In this document: positions 30,898 to 39,374 of the stretch, piece after piece | Layout of the letters: every line of letters starts with the position of its first letter | Position numbering within the stretch: the first letter of the stretch is position 1 | Source: Zafaria cholistanensis | Lineage (GTDB): Bacteria > Actinomycetota > Actinomycetes > Actinomycetales > Micrococcaceae | Reading direction: 5' to 3' | Assembly: GCF_008580665.1 (NCBI RefSeq) | Contig: NZ_BKDJ01000018.1 | Location: 1-52,174, forward strand | DNA length: 52,174 nt | Translations under genes and position numbers: made by a program | Notes under the pieces: model-generated | What the model was told of the DNA's origin: nothing | What the model saw: the letters and a program-made list of their open reading frames with translations, nothing else | Database searches by the model: none

Positions 30898-30950
30898 CCC
30901 CCGCAACATGAGAAGGCCTCCGGTTGCGGGGCAAACGGAGGCCTGGTTTT
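30898..30950 (-). promoter_or_regulatory. Candidate pseudoknot in the infC leader
   Basis: In the minus-strand leader, AGGCCTCCG (30944-30936) pairs with CGGAGGCCT (30922-30914). The 13-nt loop contains CCCCGCAAC (30931-30923), perfectly complementary to GTTGCGGGG (30907-30899) downstream. This makes either an H-type pseudoknot (9 + 9 bp) or two competing hairpins, 22 nt before the AGGAG ribosome site. Seven A precede it on the transcript. It is a plausible site for autoregulation by L20 or for IF-3-dependent control. Confidence 0.6.
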
Positions 30951-31147
30951 TTTCGGTGCGGACCATGCCGCGTGCCCGGGACGCTGGTCCCGTGCAACCG
31001 AAGTGACCCGGCGGCCTGAGGCGGCTGCAGCGGGTGGGAGTTAGGCCTCCACTTGCATACCGGACCCGCTACGCTTGCTCTCCCCCGGCGTGCCGGGAGG
31101 CGCAACCGAATACGCGGATCCAGTCGGTCTATGGAAAGCTTAGCAGC

Positions 31148-31516
31148 ATGAGTACCCCTGAAACCAATCCCGAGTCCCCCGACACCGCGGCCAACCAGGT
31201 CCGCGACATTGCCGAGGTTGCCGCGGTGGAGATCATCACGACGGCGGCGGTGCACCTCATGAGCGCCGCGGCGGTCAAGTGCGGGCTCGCCGCCGGCGAC
31301 GACGCCGAGGAGCTGAAGGACCTGGACGAGGCCCGCAAGCTGATCACGGCCCTGGCCGGCCTGATCACCGCCGCCGCGCCCGAGGTCGGCAGCCAGCATG
31401 CCGCTCCGCTGCGCGACGGCCTGCGCTCCCTGCAGCTGGCCTTCCGCGAGGCCTCCCTCATCCCGGACGAGCCGGGCAAGGGCCCGGGAGAGAAGTTCAC
31501 CGGCCCGGTCAACTAG
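31148..31516 (+). CDS. DUF1844 protein
   Basis: 122 residues, small acidic protein of the DUF1844 family: DIAEVAAVEIITTAAVHLMSAAAVKCGLAAGDDAEELKDLDEARKLITALAGLI. Divergent from infC, its usual place in actinobacteria. Function unknown. The ATG at 31148 has GGAAAG about 9 nt upstream; the frame is open further up without support. No signal peptide or membrane helix strong enough to call. Confidence 0.85.
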   Translation: MSTPETNPESPDTAANQVRDIAEVAAVEIITTAAVHLMSAAAVKCGLAAGDDAEELKDLDEARKLITALAGLITAAAPEVGSQHAAPLRDGLRSLQLAFREASLIPDEPGKGPGEKFTGPVN

Positions 31517-31547
31517 CTCCCGGCCCGCCAGCTTTCCCGTTCCACCG

Positions 31548-31603
31548 CCAAGGGGCGGTGCGCCTCCGGCCCCCAGGGGTCCGGACCGCGCACCGCCCCT
31601 TGG
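31548..31603. terminator. Bidirectional hairpin between the DUF1844 and MFS genes
   Basis: Perfect 16-base arms (31548-31563 and 31588-31603) enclose a second inner stem (TCCGG with CCGGA). Lies between convergent genes; no U-tract. Confidence 0.85.
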
Positions 31604-31645
31604 CATTGGGGGCTGGATGCCGGGTGCCGGATGCAGCGTGGCCGG

Positions 31646-32977
31646 CTAGTCCGCGGCCGAGGCCTGCCGGGCGGGCTGGCGGCGCCGCGCTGCCTGGGCC
31701 GCGAGTGCGGCGAGGCAGACCAGGACGCCCAGCCCGCCCGCCGCCAGGAAACCGGCGGGGGCGCCCCGGGCGTCGATCACCACCCCCACCAGCGGGGCGC
31801 CCAGGGCGGTGCCGGCCGTCATGGACGATCCGTACCAGCCCATGGCCTCGCCGCGGCGGCGCTCGTCGACCAGCTCGGTGACGCGCTCGGACGCGGCGGC
31901 AAGGGTCGGCGCGCACAGCAGCCCCGAGGGAATGCACAGCAGCGCCAGGGTCGGCGTGTCCGTGGCGAACATCGCCGGGACGGTGAGCACCGACATGGCC
32001 AGCAGCAGGAACACCGGCGGCGGCCTCCGGCGCGTGGCCCCGTACAGCAGCCCGCCCACCAGCGAGGCCCCGCACCAGGCCAGGAACACCCAGCCCAGCT
32101 CGCCGACGTTGTCCGCGTCCTCCAGCACCGCGACGATCCCCACGTCGGTGCCGGCCAGCAGCAGCCCGGCTCCGGCGGCCGTGGCGAACACGGCGACGAC
32201 GGCGCCGGTGACCCACCCGAAGCGGCGGCGCAGGCGCCGCCCGCGGTGGCGGATCCGGCGGCGCGGGGCCGGGCCTCCGGCGTCGACCAGTTCGCCCTCG
32301 ACCTCGGCCAGGTGGGCCGGGGCGGCGGAGACCACCTGGAGGAGCGCCTCGCGCCGCTTCTCCTCGGCGTCGGGCCGGGAGACGGCCCCGGGCTGGTCGG
32401 ACCGGGTGGGCGGGTTCTGCAGCATCAGCAGCAGGCCGGCGCCGGAGGCCGCGACGCCCACCGCTGTCAGCCCCACGGTGGTGGAGACCTGGGTGGCGAC
32501 CAGGGCGGCGAGCGCCGGACCGGTCATGAAAATCAGTTCGGTGACGATCGAATCCAGGGCGAACGCCGAACGCCGTTCCTCGCCGTCGGTCATCACGCCC
32601 AAGGACTGCCGCAGGACGCTGAAGACCGGCAGCGTGAACACCCCGCCAATGAAGACCACCGGCAGCAGCCACTCGTAGGGCAGGTGCGGGACGGTGCCCC
32701 AGACGATGATTTCCGCGACAATCGACGGGACCAGGGCGCGCCGCAGGCCCCGCGCGTCGACCTGGCGCCCGCGCCAGGGGGCGCCCAGGGCGATGCCGAC
32801 GGTCATCACCGCGGCCGCCGTTCCGGCCGAGGTCCAGTCCCGGCCCAGGGTCAGGACCACGTGCAGGGTCAGCAGCACGCCGGCCGCCGAATGGGGGAAG
32901 CGGGCCACCATGCCCACCAGCAGCAGCAGCGTGAGCTCGCGCCGCCTCAGCAGCGCCTTGTAGCGGGCGAAATCCAT
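31646..32977 (-). CDS. MFS transporter
   Basis: 443 residues with about 12 membrane helices in two halves split by a charged cytoplasmic loop (about 205-255, RPDAEEKRREALL...RRRIRHRGRRLRRR). The motif-A-like loops (GAPWRGRQVDARGLRRALV and GAPLVGVVIDARG) are typical of major facilitator efflux carriers. It is similar to drug/multidrug-type MFS proteins, but the substrate cannot be told. The ATG has GGAGGAG 6 nt upstream. Last gene of the his-sseB transcript, followed by a bidirectional hairpin. Confidence 0.88.
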   Translation of the reverse strand: MDFARYKALLRRRELTLLLLVGMVARFPHSAAGVLLTLHVVLTLGRDWTSAGTAAAVMTVGIALGAPWRGRQVDARGLRRALVPSIVAEIIVWGTVPHLPYEWLLPVVFIGGVFTLPVFSVLRQSLGVMTDGEERRSAFALDSIVTELIFMTGPALAALVATQVSTTVGLTAVGVAASGAGLLLMLQNPPTRSDQPGAVSRPDAEEKRREALLQVVSAAPAHLAEVEGELVDAGGPAPRRRIRHRGRRLRRRFGWVTGAVVAVFATAAGAGLLLAGTDVGIVAVLEDADNVGELGWVFLAWCGASLVGGLLYGATRRRPPPVFLLLAMSVLTVPAMFATDTPTLALLCIPSGLLCAPTLAAASERVTELVDERRRGEAMGWYGSSMTAGTALGAPLVGVVIDARGAPAGFLAAGGLGVLVCLAALAAQAARRRQPARQASAAD

Positions 32978-33087
32978 CCGGGCTCCTCCGGTCGGGGTCT
33001 GGGGGCGCGGGAGCGCGGTGCCGGAACTGCCTGAACTGCCGGTGCGGCCGGAGCCTGCCCCGCGCGGCCCCCGGCGGGGCAGGCGCC

Positions 33088-33999
33088 TCAGGCGGGTGCG
33101 GAGGCCAGGGCCAGTTCGATCGAGTCGACGCCTTCAGCAAAGGCACGGTCCGCGCCCAGCGCGGCCTGGATCCGCGACGCGCAGGCCTGCGCGGCGGCGG
33201 CGGTGGTGCCGGGACGGAAGGTGAGTTCCAGCCGCAGTTCGGGGCCGGGGCCTCCGCCGGGCAGCACCCGCCCGTCGGCGGCCCGGCTGGCCACGCCGCG
33301 GCCGGGGGCCGCGGTGAGGCCCACGAGGGCGGGTTCTCCGGCAGCCAAGGAGCGCAGCAGCGGCAGGTGGGATTCGTCCTTGTAGCTGGGGGTCCATTCG
33401 CGCTGCCGGGCCAGCGCCCAGACCGCGGGGCGGCGCAGCACGAAGGTGATGTCCGCGCCGGGGTCCACCACCACCAGCTGGGCTCCGTCGGACACCGCCG
33501 AAAGGGCGGCCCGGGCCGCATACACGGCCACCGGGCGCGCTTCGGGGTGCCAGGACTGCAGCCGCGCCACGGAGGTGAAGGCCGGCAGGGCAATGCGTCC
33601 GTCCGGGGCGGTGATGGTCACCAGGGCCATGTCCGCCTCCTTGTCCTCCACAAAGCCGTGCTCGCCCATCTGGTCCTCCGCAAGCGAGGCAACGACCGGG
33701 ATGAACACGCGCGCGGTGGCCAGCGCCCGGTGCACGGCCTCCTCGGAGCCGGTGCCGGCGGCCAGGTCGGCGATGGCCGCCTCGTAGCCGGGGTCGGCCA
33801 GTCCGTTGTCGTCGTCGAAGTTGTGCAGCGGGTTGCCCTCCCCGCTCAGGTCGCGGCCTTCCCAGGGCTGGCCGGCGGAGTCGGTGCCGCTGCCGGCGCG
33901 CGCCAGCGCAGCGGCGATGTGGCCGGGCAGGTGGCGCGGGGCGCTGGAGCCGTGGGGAGCGTGCGGGTGGTCGGCGTGGTCGTGCTGGGGATGTTCGGC
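33088..33999 (-). CDS. SseB-family protein (start unresolved)
   Basis: Up to 303 residues. The body (RHLPGHIAAALARAG...GQPWEGRDLSGEGNPLHNFDDDNGLADPGYEAAIADL, ARVFIPVVASL, VTITAPDGRIALPAFTSVARLQSW) is an SseB N-terminal-domain protein as found next to hisA in actinobacteria; function unknown. No in-frame ATG, GTG or TTG lies between the hisA stop and this conserved region. The upper limit given is the first codon after the hisA TAA. Possible starts are a CTG at 33930 or a base-call error; both are guesses. Confidence 0.75.
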   Translation of the reverse strand, partial: AEHPQHDHADHPHAPHGSSAPRHLPGHIAAALARAGSGTDSAGQPWEGRDLSGEGNPLHNFDDDNGLADPGYEAAIADLAAGTGSEEAVHRALATARVFIPVVASLAEDQMGEHGFVEDKEADMALVTITAPDGRIALPAFTSVARLQSWHPEARPVAVYAARAALSAVSDGAQLVVVDPGADITFVLRRPAVWALARQREWTPSYKDESHLPLLRSLAAGEPALVGLTAAPGRGVASRAADGRVLPGGGPGPELRLELTFRPGTTAAAAQACASRIQAALGADRAFAEGVDSIELALASAPA

Positions 34000-34001
34000 C
34001 T

Positions 34002-34748
34002 TTAGCGGCGGCCGGCCACGTCCAGGGCCTGCGGCAGGGTGAACTTGCCCGCGTACAGCGCCTTGCCGACAATGGCGCCCTCGACGCCGGCCGGGACAAG
34101 CTCGCGCAGCACGCGCAGGTCCTCGAGGCTGGAGATGCCGCCGGAGGCGACCACGGGCTTGTCGGTGCGCTCGCACATCTGCTTGAGCAGTTCGACGTTC
34201 GGCCCGCGCAGGGTGCCGTCCTTGGTGACGTCGGTAACGACGTAGCGGGCGCAGCCGGCGTCCTCGAGGCGGGCCAGGACTTCCCAGAGGTCGCCGCCCT
34301 CCTTGGTCCAGCCGCGGGCGGCCAGGGTGGTGCCGCGCACGTCCAGGCCAACGGCGATGGCGTCGCCGTGGCGCTCGATCGCGCGGGCGGTCCACTCCGG
34401 ATCCTCCAGGGCGGCGGTGCCCAGGTTGACGCGGGCGGCGCCGAACTCCAGCGCGCGCTCCAGGGACTCGTCGTCGCGGATGCCGCCGGAGAGCTCGACC
34501 TTGATCTTGAGCTCGTTGGCGACCCGGCGCAGGACCTCGGTGTTGTTGCCGCGGCCGAAGGCGGCGTCCAGGTCCACCAGGTGTACCCACTCGGCGCCGT
34601 CGTTCTGCCAGGCCAGGGCGGCCTCAAGCGGGTCGCCGTAGCCGGTCTCGCTGCCGGCTTCGCCCTGGACCAGGCGCACGGCCTGGCCGTCGGCGACGTC
34701 GACGGCGGGAAGGAGTTCGAGGATGGGGGCGGTGTCGTTGGTGCTCAT
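34002..34748 (-). CDS. hisA: ProFAR isomerase, probably bifunctional HisA/TrpF (PriA)
   Basis: 248 residues, TIM barrel. [30 protein letters not shown] at the N-terminus carries the first catalytic Asp, [14 protein letters not shown] the second, and the phosphate sites LSGGIRDD and ASGGISS are clear. It isomerises ProFAR in histidine synthesis. In actinobacteria lacking trpF the same enzyme (PriA) also does the tryptophan-pathway step; this is family knowledge, not tested here. The ATG at 34748 has GGAAAG upstream. Confidence 0.95.
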   Translation of the reverse strand: MSTNDTAPILELLPAVDVADGQAVRLVQGEAGSETGYGDPLEAALAWQNDGAEWVHLVDLDAAFGRGNNTEVLRRVANELKIKVELSGGIRDDESLERALEFGAARVNLGTAALEDPEWTARAIERHGDAIAVGLDVRGTTLAARGWTKEGGDLWEVLARLEDAGCARYVVTDVTKDGTLRGPNVELLKQMCERTDKPVVASGGISSLEDLRVLRELVPAGVEGAIVGKALYAGKFTLPQALDVAGRR

Positions 34749-34807
34749 CGCGGGGCTTTCCTGTCGGTGCGGGCGGGGGTCGGCGCGCACCGGGCGGCGC
34801 GGGCCGT

Positions 34808-34858
34808 GGGTGTCACGGGTCAGAGGGTGTCACAGGTCAGAGGATGTCACAGCTCAGA
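34808..34858. repeat. 17-bp tandem repeat, three copies
   Basis: Three imperfect copies (34808-34824, 34825-34841, 34842-34858) between hisA and the small membrane protein gene. The last copy covers that gene's stop codon. Confidence 0.8.
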
Positions 34859-35003
34859 GGGTGGCGGCGTAGGCGGCAAGCAGGGACATCCCGGCCAGGA
34901 TCCAGCACGTCACGATCCAGCTCTTGTGGGCCTTCTGCTGGCGGAGGGAGATCGCCCCGCCGGCGAGGACGCCGCCGAGGGCCATCAGGAGGATGCTCCA
35001 CAT
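34854..35003 (-). CDS. Small membrane protein in the his operon
   Basis: 49 residues: MWSILLMALGGVLAGGAISLRQQKAHKSWIVTCWILAGMSLLAAYAATL. Two membrane helices are separated by a short basic loop (RQQKAHKS), so the loop should face the cytoplasm. It starts 2 nt after the hisH stop, hence co-translated. A similar short gene seems to occur at this place in related Micrococcaceae (recollection). Function unknown. Confidence 0.7.
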   Translation of the reverse strand: MWSILLMALGGVLAGGAISLRQQKAHKSWIVTCWILAGMSLLAAYAATL

Positions 35004-35005
35004 TT

Positions 35006-35644
35006 CTAGAGCGTCCCCAGCCAGTTCTTCAGCAGTTGGGCGCCGGCGTCGCCGGACTTTTCCGGGTGGAACTGGACCGCCGAGAGCGGCCCGTTCTCCA
35101 CGCCGGCAACGAACCGGGCGCCGTGTTCGGCCCAGGTGACGGCCGGCGGCTGCATGCGCGGCTGGGTAACGTCGAACTGCCACTTCTGCACGGCGTAGGA
35201 GTGCACGAAGTAGAAGCGTTCGTTCTCGATGCCCTTGAAGAGCCGGGTGTTCTCCGGCGGCTCGACCGTGTTCCACCCCATGTGCGGGACGATCGGGGCC
35301 GGCAGCAGCTCCACGGAGCCGGGCCACTCCCCCAGGCCGGGGGTGCGGATGCCGTGCTCGACGCCTTCCTCGAACATGACCTGGTGGCCGACGCAGATGC
35401 CCAAAACGGGGCGGTTGCCGGCCACGCGGCGCCCGATCCACTGGAGGGCACCGACGTCCTTGAGCGCCTTCATGACGGCGGCGAACGCACCGACGCCGGG
35501 GACCAGGAGGCCCTCGGCCTCAAGCACGTCCTCGGCGCGGCGGCTGAGCGTCACGTCGGCGCCGACGTGCTCCAGGGCCCGGACGGCGGAACGGATGTTC
35601 CCGGAGCCGTAGTCCAGGACCGTGACCTTCTTGGGTGTGGCCAT
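35006..35644 (-). CDS. hisH: Imidazole glycerol phosphate synthase, glutaminase subunit
   Basis: 212 residues, class I glutamine amidotransferase that feeds ammonia to HisF. The catalytic cysteine is in [10 protein letters not shown] and the His/Glu of the triad in QFHPEKSG; the oxyanion strand PGVGAF is present. HisF is not in this window. The ATG follows the hisB TAG directly with no gap. Confidence 0.96.
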   Translation of the reverse strand: MATPKKVTVLDYGSGNIRSAVRALEHVGADVTLSRRAEDVLEAEGLLVPGVGAFAAVMKALKDVGALQWIGRRVAGNRPVLGICVGHQVMFEEGVEHGIRTPGLGEWPGSVELLPAPIVPHMGWNTVEPPENTRLFKGIENERFYFVHSYAVQKWQFDVTQPRMQPPAVTWAEHGARFVAGVENGPLSAVQFHPEKSGDAGAQLLKNWLGTL

Positions 35645-36265
35645 CTAAAGCGCCCCCTTCGTGGACGGAATGGCGTCGCCGATGCGCGGGTCCGGCTCGA
35701 CGGCCGCGCGCAGGGCACGGGCCAGGGCCTTGAACTGGGCTTCGACGATGTGGTGCGGATCGCGCCCGCCCAGTACGCGCATGTGCAGGCAGATGCCGGC
35801 GTGCAGGGTGAGCGACTCGAAGATGTGGCGGGTCAGCGAACCGGTGAAGTGCCCCCCGATCAGGTGGTACTCCTGCCCGGCGGGCTCGCCGCCGTGGACC
35901 AGGTAGGGGCGGCCGGAGACGTCGACGACGGCGTGGGCCAGCGCCTCGTCCAGCGGCACGGTGGCCTCCCCGAAGCGGCGGATGCCGGCCTTGTTGCCCA
36001 GGGCCGTCCGCAGGACCTCGCCGATGGTGATGGCCACGTCCTCCACGGTGTGGTGGACGTCGATGTGCGTGTCGCCGGTGGCCTTGACGGTCAGGTCGAC
36101 CAGCGAGTGCTTGGACAGCGCGGTGAGCATGTGGTCGTAGAAGGGCACGCTCGTGGAGATGTCCGACTTTCCGGTGCCGTCAAGGTCCATCTCGACGACG
36201 ACGGAGGATTCACTGGTGATGCGCTCCATGCGGGCGCGGCGGCCACTGAGCAGTTCGGCAGACAT
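35645..36265 (-). CDS. hisB: Imidazoleglycerol-phosphate dehydratase
   Basis: 206 residues. Both metal-binding signatures of the duplicated fold are present: [15 protein letters not shown] and [17 protein letters not shown]. It is the monofunctional actinobacterial type, without a phosphatase domain. AAGGAA lies upstream of the ATG. It is 61 nt downstream of hisC. Confidence 0.96.
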   Translation of the reverse strand: MSAELLSGRRARMERITSESSVVVEMDLDGTGKSDISTSVPFYDHMLTALSKHSLVDLTVKATGDTHIDVHHTVEDVAITIGEVLRTALGNKAGIRRFGEATVPLDEALAHAVVDVSGRPYLVHGGEPAGQEYHLIGGHFTGSLTRHIFESLTLHAGICLHMRVLGGRDPHHIVEAQFKALARALRAAVEPDPRIGDAIPSTKGAL

Positions 36266-36326
36266 ACGTGTTCCTTCTGGCCTGGGTGGGGTTCGGGGTC
36301 CGGGGCGTCAACCCCACAAATCAAGT

Positions 36327-37451
36327 TTAGCTGCGGCCGGCCGTGGCGCCGCCGCCGGTCAGCAGCTCTTCGAGGCGGACCAGGAACGCCGTGGTTTCCG
36401 CCTCGGTGCCGGCGGTCACCCGCAGGTGTCCCGGAATGCCGACGTCGCGCACCAGCACCCCGGCCTCCAGCAGTCCCTGCCAGATGCGCCGGGGGTCCTC
36501 GAGTCCGCCGAAAAAGACGAAGTTGGAGTCGCTGGCCGCGGGCTTCAGGCCCATCCGGGTGAGCTCCTCAACGATCCGGTCGCGCTGGCCCTTGATGTCC
36601 TCCACGTTGGCCAGCAGCGCACCCACGTGCTTGAGCGCGGCGTTGGCGGTCGCCTGGGTGACCGCGGAAAGGTGGTAGGGCAGCCGGACCAGGCGCAGCG
36701 CGTCGCAGACCTCGGGCGCGGCGGCCAGGTAGCCCAGGCGGGCCCCGGCAAGGGCGAAGGCCTTGCTCATGGTCCGCGACACGATCAGGCGCTCGCGGCC
36801 GGGCAGCAGGGACAGCGCCGACGGGGTTCCGGTGTGCGCGAACTCGGCGTAGGCCTCGTCGACGATGACGATGGTGCTGCTGGCTTCGCCGGCCGCGTAG
36901 ACGGCCTCGACGACGTCCAGGCCCAGCGCGGTGCCGGTCGGGTTGTTGGGGGAACAGAGGAAGACCAGGTTCGGGGCCTGCTCGCGGACCTGGCGGGCCG
37001 CGTCGTCCGCGGTCAGCCCGAAGTCCGCGGAGCGGACTCCCGCAAGGTAGGCGGTGTCGGTGCCGCTGGCCAGCAACGGGTACATCGAGTAGGTGGGCGG
37101 AAAGCCCATGACGGTGCGGCCGGGGCCGCCGAAGGCCTGGAGGATCTGTTGAAGCACCTCGTTGGAGCCGTTGCCGGCCCAGATGTTCTCTGCCTGGAGC
37201 CCGTGGCCCAGGTAGCCGGCGAGGCGTTCGCGCAGTTCGGTGAACTCGCGGTCCGGGTAGCGGTTCAGGCCCATGGCCGCGGCGGAGACCTCGGCGACGA
37301 TGGCCTGGTGCACCTCCGCCGGAAGCGGGTGGGTGTTCTCATTGACGTTGAGCAGGATGGGGACGTCCAGTTGCGGGGCGCCGTAGGGTTCAAGGCCACG
37401 CAGGTTGTCGCGCAGGGGCAGCCGGGACAGTCGCTCTAGCAGATCACTCAC
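36327..37451 (-). CDS. hisC: Histidinol-phosphate aminotransferase
   Basis: 374 residues, class I/II PLP aminotransferase. The PLP lysine is in [17 protein letters not shown]; the N-terminal [11 protein letters not shown] and SPNNPTGT match HisC. Two adjacent starts exist, ATG (37454) and GTG (37451). The GTG is favoured because TAGACT (37458-37463) ends exactly 6 nt before it, the leaderless spacing seen elsewhere in this window. First gene of hisC-hisB-hisH-smORF-hisA-sseB-MFS. No hisD or hisF nearby. Confidence 0.94.
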   Translation of the reverse strand: MSDLLERLSRLPLRDNLRGLEPYGAPQLDVPILLNVNENTHPLPAEVHQAIVAEVSAAAMGLNRYPDREFTELRERLAGYLGHGLQAENIWAGNGSNEVLQQILQAFGGPGRTVMGFPPTYSMYPLLASGTDTAYLAGVRSADFGLTADDAARQVREQAPNLVFLCSPNNPTGTALGLDVVEAVYAAGEASSTIVIVDEAYAEFAHTGTPSALSLLPGRERLIVSRTMSKAFALAGARLGYLAAAPEVCDALRLVRLPYHLSAVTQATANAALKHVGALLANVEDIKGQRDRIVEELTRMGLKPAASDSNFVFFGGLEDPRRIWQGLLEAGVLVRDVGIPGHLRVTAGTEAETTAFLVRLEELLTGGGATAGRS

Positions 37452-37558
37452 CATACAAGTCTAGTTCCGCCGCTGGCCTGACCCTGAATCGGCCGGTCCC
37501 GGCGGTAACATTCCCGGCGCGGCCCCCGCAGTGGACCCCATTCCGCAGCGGGCGGGCG

Positions 37559-38230
37559 TCAGCCTCCGGCGGGGATGAAGATGCGCTGGCCGGGCTCAAG
37601 GCGGGAGGTGGCGAGATTGTTGACCTCGATCACCTCGGCCACCACCTCGCGCGGGTCGCGCTCGGGTGCAAGTTCAGCAGCGAGTCCCCACAGCGTCTCG
37701 CCGTCCAGGACGGTGACGGTCTGGCCCTGCGCGGCGTCGGCCGGGGCGGTACCACTGGCCATGACCGGGGCGGTGAAGAGGCCCGCCAGCACCAGCAGCG
37801 CTGCCACCCCCAGCATCGTCGGCATCCCGATCAGCACGAACCGGCCGCGCCGGGTCAGCCGAAGCCTCGGCGGCGCCGCCTCAGCGCGGCGGACCGGTTC
37901 CAGGTGTTCCAGGTCGGGGACCAGGCGCAGGTGGCCCCGGGAGCCGGCCGGCGGGCGGACCGTTCGCGGGCCGGCGGCCCCTGCGGCCGACCTCCCGGAG
38001 ACAGGGCGGCTGGAGGTGCTGCGAGTGGAGCGGGTACGGCTGGAGGCGCGGGGTGCGGCCAGGGAAGCGCCGGGACGGGCAGAAAGCTGGATAGGGGCGG
38101 AAAGCTGGACGGGGGCGGAAAGCTGGACGGGGGCGGAAAGCTGGACGGGGGCGGAAAGCTGGACGGGGGCGGAAAGCTGGACGGGGGCGGAAAGCTGGAC
38201 GGGGGCGGCGAGTTCGACGTGTGCCAACAT
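37559..38230 (-). CDS. LysM-domain membrane protein, YneA/Rv2719c-like
   Basis: 223 residues. N-terminus: seven hexapeptide repeats of the type SAPVQL (about residues 8-52), then a Ser/Arg-rich region, one membrane helix ([22 protein letters not shown], about 137-158) and a C-terminal LysM peptidoglycan-binding domain ([18 protein letters not shown]...[22 protein letters not shown]). Divergent from lexA with overlapping SOS boxes upstream, like yneA of Bacillus and Rv2719c of mycobacteria, which delay cell division during DNA damage. The ATG at 38230 is preferred over one 15 nt upstream because AAAGG precedes it. Confidence 0.82.
   Translation of the reverse strand: MLAHVELAAPVQLSAPVQLSAPVQLSAPVQLSAPVQLSAPVQLSAPIQLSARPGASLAAPRASSRTRSTRSTSSRPVSGRSAAGAAGPRTVRPPAGSRGHLRLVPDLEHLEPVRRAEAAPPRLRLTRRGRFVLIGMPTMLGVAALLVLAGLFTAPVMASGTAPADAAQGQTVTVLDGETLWGLAAELAPERDPREVVAEVIEVNNLATSRLEPGQRIFIPAGG
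38082..38207 (-). repeat. 18-bp tandem repeat, seven copies
   Basis: Seven head-to-tail 18-bp units inside the LysM gene, mostly identical, with slight drift in the leftmost unit. Each encodes one six-residue SAPVQL-type unit, so copy-number change keeps the frame. Confidence 0.92.
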
Positions 38231-38290
38231 CTTGCCTTTCTCCATAGTCCGGCCCGCGGCCTGGAAGGGGGGTGCGGGGCGGAATCGTTT

Positions 38291-38319
38291 TCGAAAGTAT
38301 GTTCCGAAAGAATGTTCGA
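38291..38319 (-). promoter_or_regulatory. Two overlapping SOS boxes (LysM gene side)
   Basis: TCGAAAGTATGTTCCG (38291-38306) and CCGAAAGAATGTTCGA (38304-38319) each match 10 of 12 fixed positions of TCGAAC-N4-GTTCGA and share three bases. On the minus strand CATACT (38302-38297) could be the -10 box, so bound LexA would block the LysM gene promoter. Confidence 0.8.
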
Positions 38320-38369
38320 ACTTTTCTTATCCATTCTTAGCATCCACCAACGATGGATGTCGAGGCTCT

Positions 38370-38410
38370 TCGAACAAACCTTTGAACAGACTGCGGTTAT
38401 CCAGTACCTT
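38370..38410 (+). promoter_or_regulatory. lexA promoter with SOS box
   Basis: TTGAAC (38382-38387), a 17-nt spacer and TACCTT (38405-38410) form a good promoter. The SOS-box-like TCGAACAAACCTTTGA (38370-38385; 10 of 12) overlaps the -35 hexamer, giving autorepression by LexA. A small hairpin (CATCCA/TGGATG, 38341-38359) lies between the two sets of boxes. Confidence 0.78.
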
Positions 38411-38503
38411 TGGAGGGAGCGGGCCCGCGGGACACAGCCCACCAGCCGCCTCCGACGGTTTGGGGCGGCCGGGGCGCCTGCGACGACCAGGACGGAGCAG
38501 ACC

Positions 38504-39211
38504 ATGAGCACCACGGAGATTTCGGCGGCGAAGAAGACGCCGAAGGGCCTGACCATCCGTCAGAAGAAGATTCTCGAGACCATCCAGCGGGCCGTAGCGA
38601 GCCACGGGTACCCGCCCTCAATGCGCGAGATTGGGGACACCGTGGGGCTGGCCAGCCTCTCGAGCGTGACCCACCAGCTTTCCCAGCTGGAGCGGCTGGG
38701 CTACATCCGCCGCGACCCGCGCCGGCCCCGCGCCATGGAGATCCTCAAGCCCCTGACCCTGAACGACGCCCCGGTCGTCGAGGCCGCCCACGAGGCACCC
38801 GAGCTGTCCGTGGTGACGGAACTGTCCACCTCCGCCGACACCGCCCTGGTGCCGCTGGTGGGCCGCATCGCCGCAGGTGGCCCGATCCTGGCCGAGCAGA
38901 CCGTGGAAGACGTCATGGCACTGCCGCGCCAGCTGGTGGGCCATGGGGAGCTGTTCATGCTCAAGGTCTCCGGCGATTCCATGGTGGACGCCGCGATCTG
39001 CGAGGGCGACTGGGTCGTGGTGCGCCGCCAGCAGACCGCGCAGAACGGGGACATCGTCGCGGCCCTGCTCGACGACGAGGCCACGGTGAAAACTTTCCGC
39101 CAGCGCGACGGCCACACCTGGCTGCTCCCGCAGAACAGCCGCTACGAACCCATCCTGGGCGACCACGCCACCCTCATGGGCAAGGTGGTTTCGGTGATGC
39201 GCTCGCTCTGA
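38504..39211 (+). CDS. lexA: SOS repressor LexA
   Basis: 235 residues. N-terminal winged helix ([65 protein letters not shown]). The autocleavage bond is Ala124-Gly125 in GRIAAGGP; the catalytic pair is Ser159 (VSGDSMVDA) and Lys196 (ATVKTF), 37 residues apart as in other LexA proteins. RecA filaments trigger cleavage; RecA is also in this window. The ATG at 38504 has GGAG about 8 nt upstream; the upstream frame is open but belongs to the intergenic region. Confidence 0.98.
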   Translation: MSTTEISAAKKTPKGLTIRQKKILETIQRAVASHGYPPSMREIGDTVGLASLSSVTHQLSQLERLGYIRRDPRRPRAMEILKPLTLNDAPVVEAAHEAPELSVVTELSTSADTALVPLVGRIAAGGPILAEQTVEDVMALPRQLVGHGELFMLKVSGDSMVDAAICEGDWVVVRRQQTAQNGDIVAALLDDEATVKTFRQRDGHTWLLPQNSRYEPILGDHATLMGKVVSVMRSL

Positions 39212-39245
39212 GGCCCCCGCGCCTGGCCCGGCTCCCGGGCCACAA

Positions 39246-39303
39246 CGTAAGGCCTCCGCGCCCTCCCTGTCCGTCAATCGGAGGGTGGCGCGGAGGCCTT
39301 ACG
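39246..39303. terminator. Bidirectional hairpin between lexA and the helicase gene
   Basis: Perfect 17-base arms (39246-39262 and 39287-39303) plus an inner CCTCC/GGAGG stem, between two convergent genes. No U-tract. Confidence 0.88.
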
Positions 39304-39330
39304 TATATGCCGGTTCGGGCGGCCACGCGG

Positions 39331-39371
39331 CTCCGCCGGACGCCACTCCGCCGGACGCCACTTCGCCGGAG
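39331..39371. repeat. 15-bp tandem repeat after the helicase gene
   Basis: Two perfect 15-bp units (39331-39345, 39346-39360) and a partial third run up to the helicase stop codon. Confidence 0.8.
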
Positions 39372-39374
39372 CCG

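Noticed and set aside
30914-30951. Plus-strand intrinsic terminator (hairpin followed by TTTTTTT)
   Set aside because: No plus-strand gene ends here; upstream on that strand is antisense to infC. The complementarity of its loop to infC leader sequence makes a minus-strand leader structure more likely, though it could also stop antisense transcripts.
38082-38207. Possible CRISPR or iteron array (seven 18-bp units)
   Set aside because: Units are contiguous, multiples of three, and encode hexapeptides inside a clear LysM gene.
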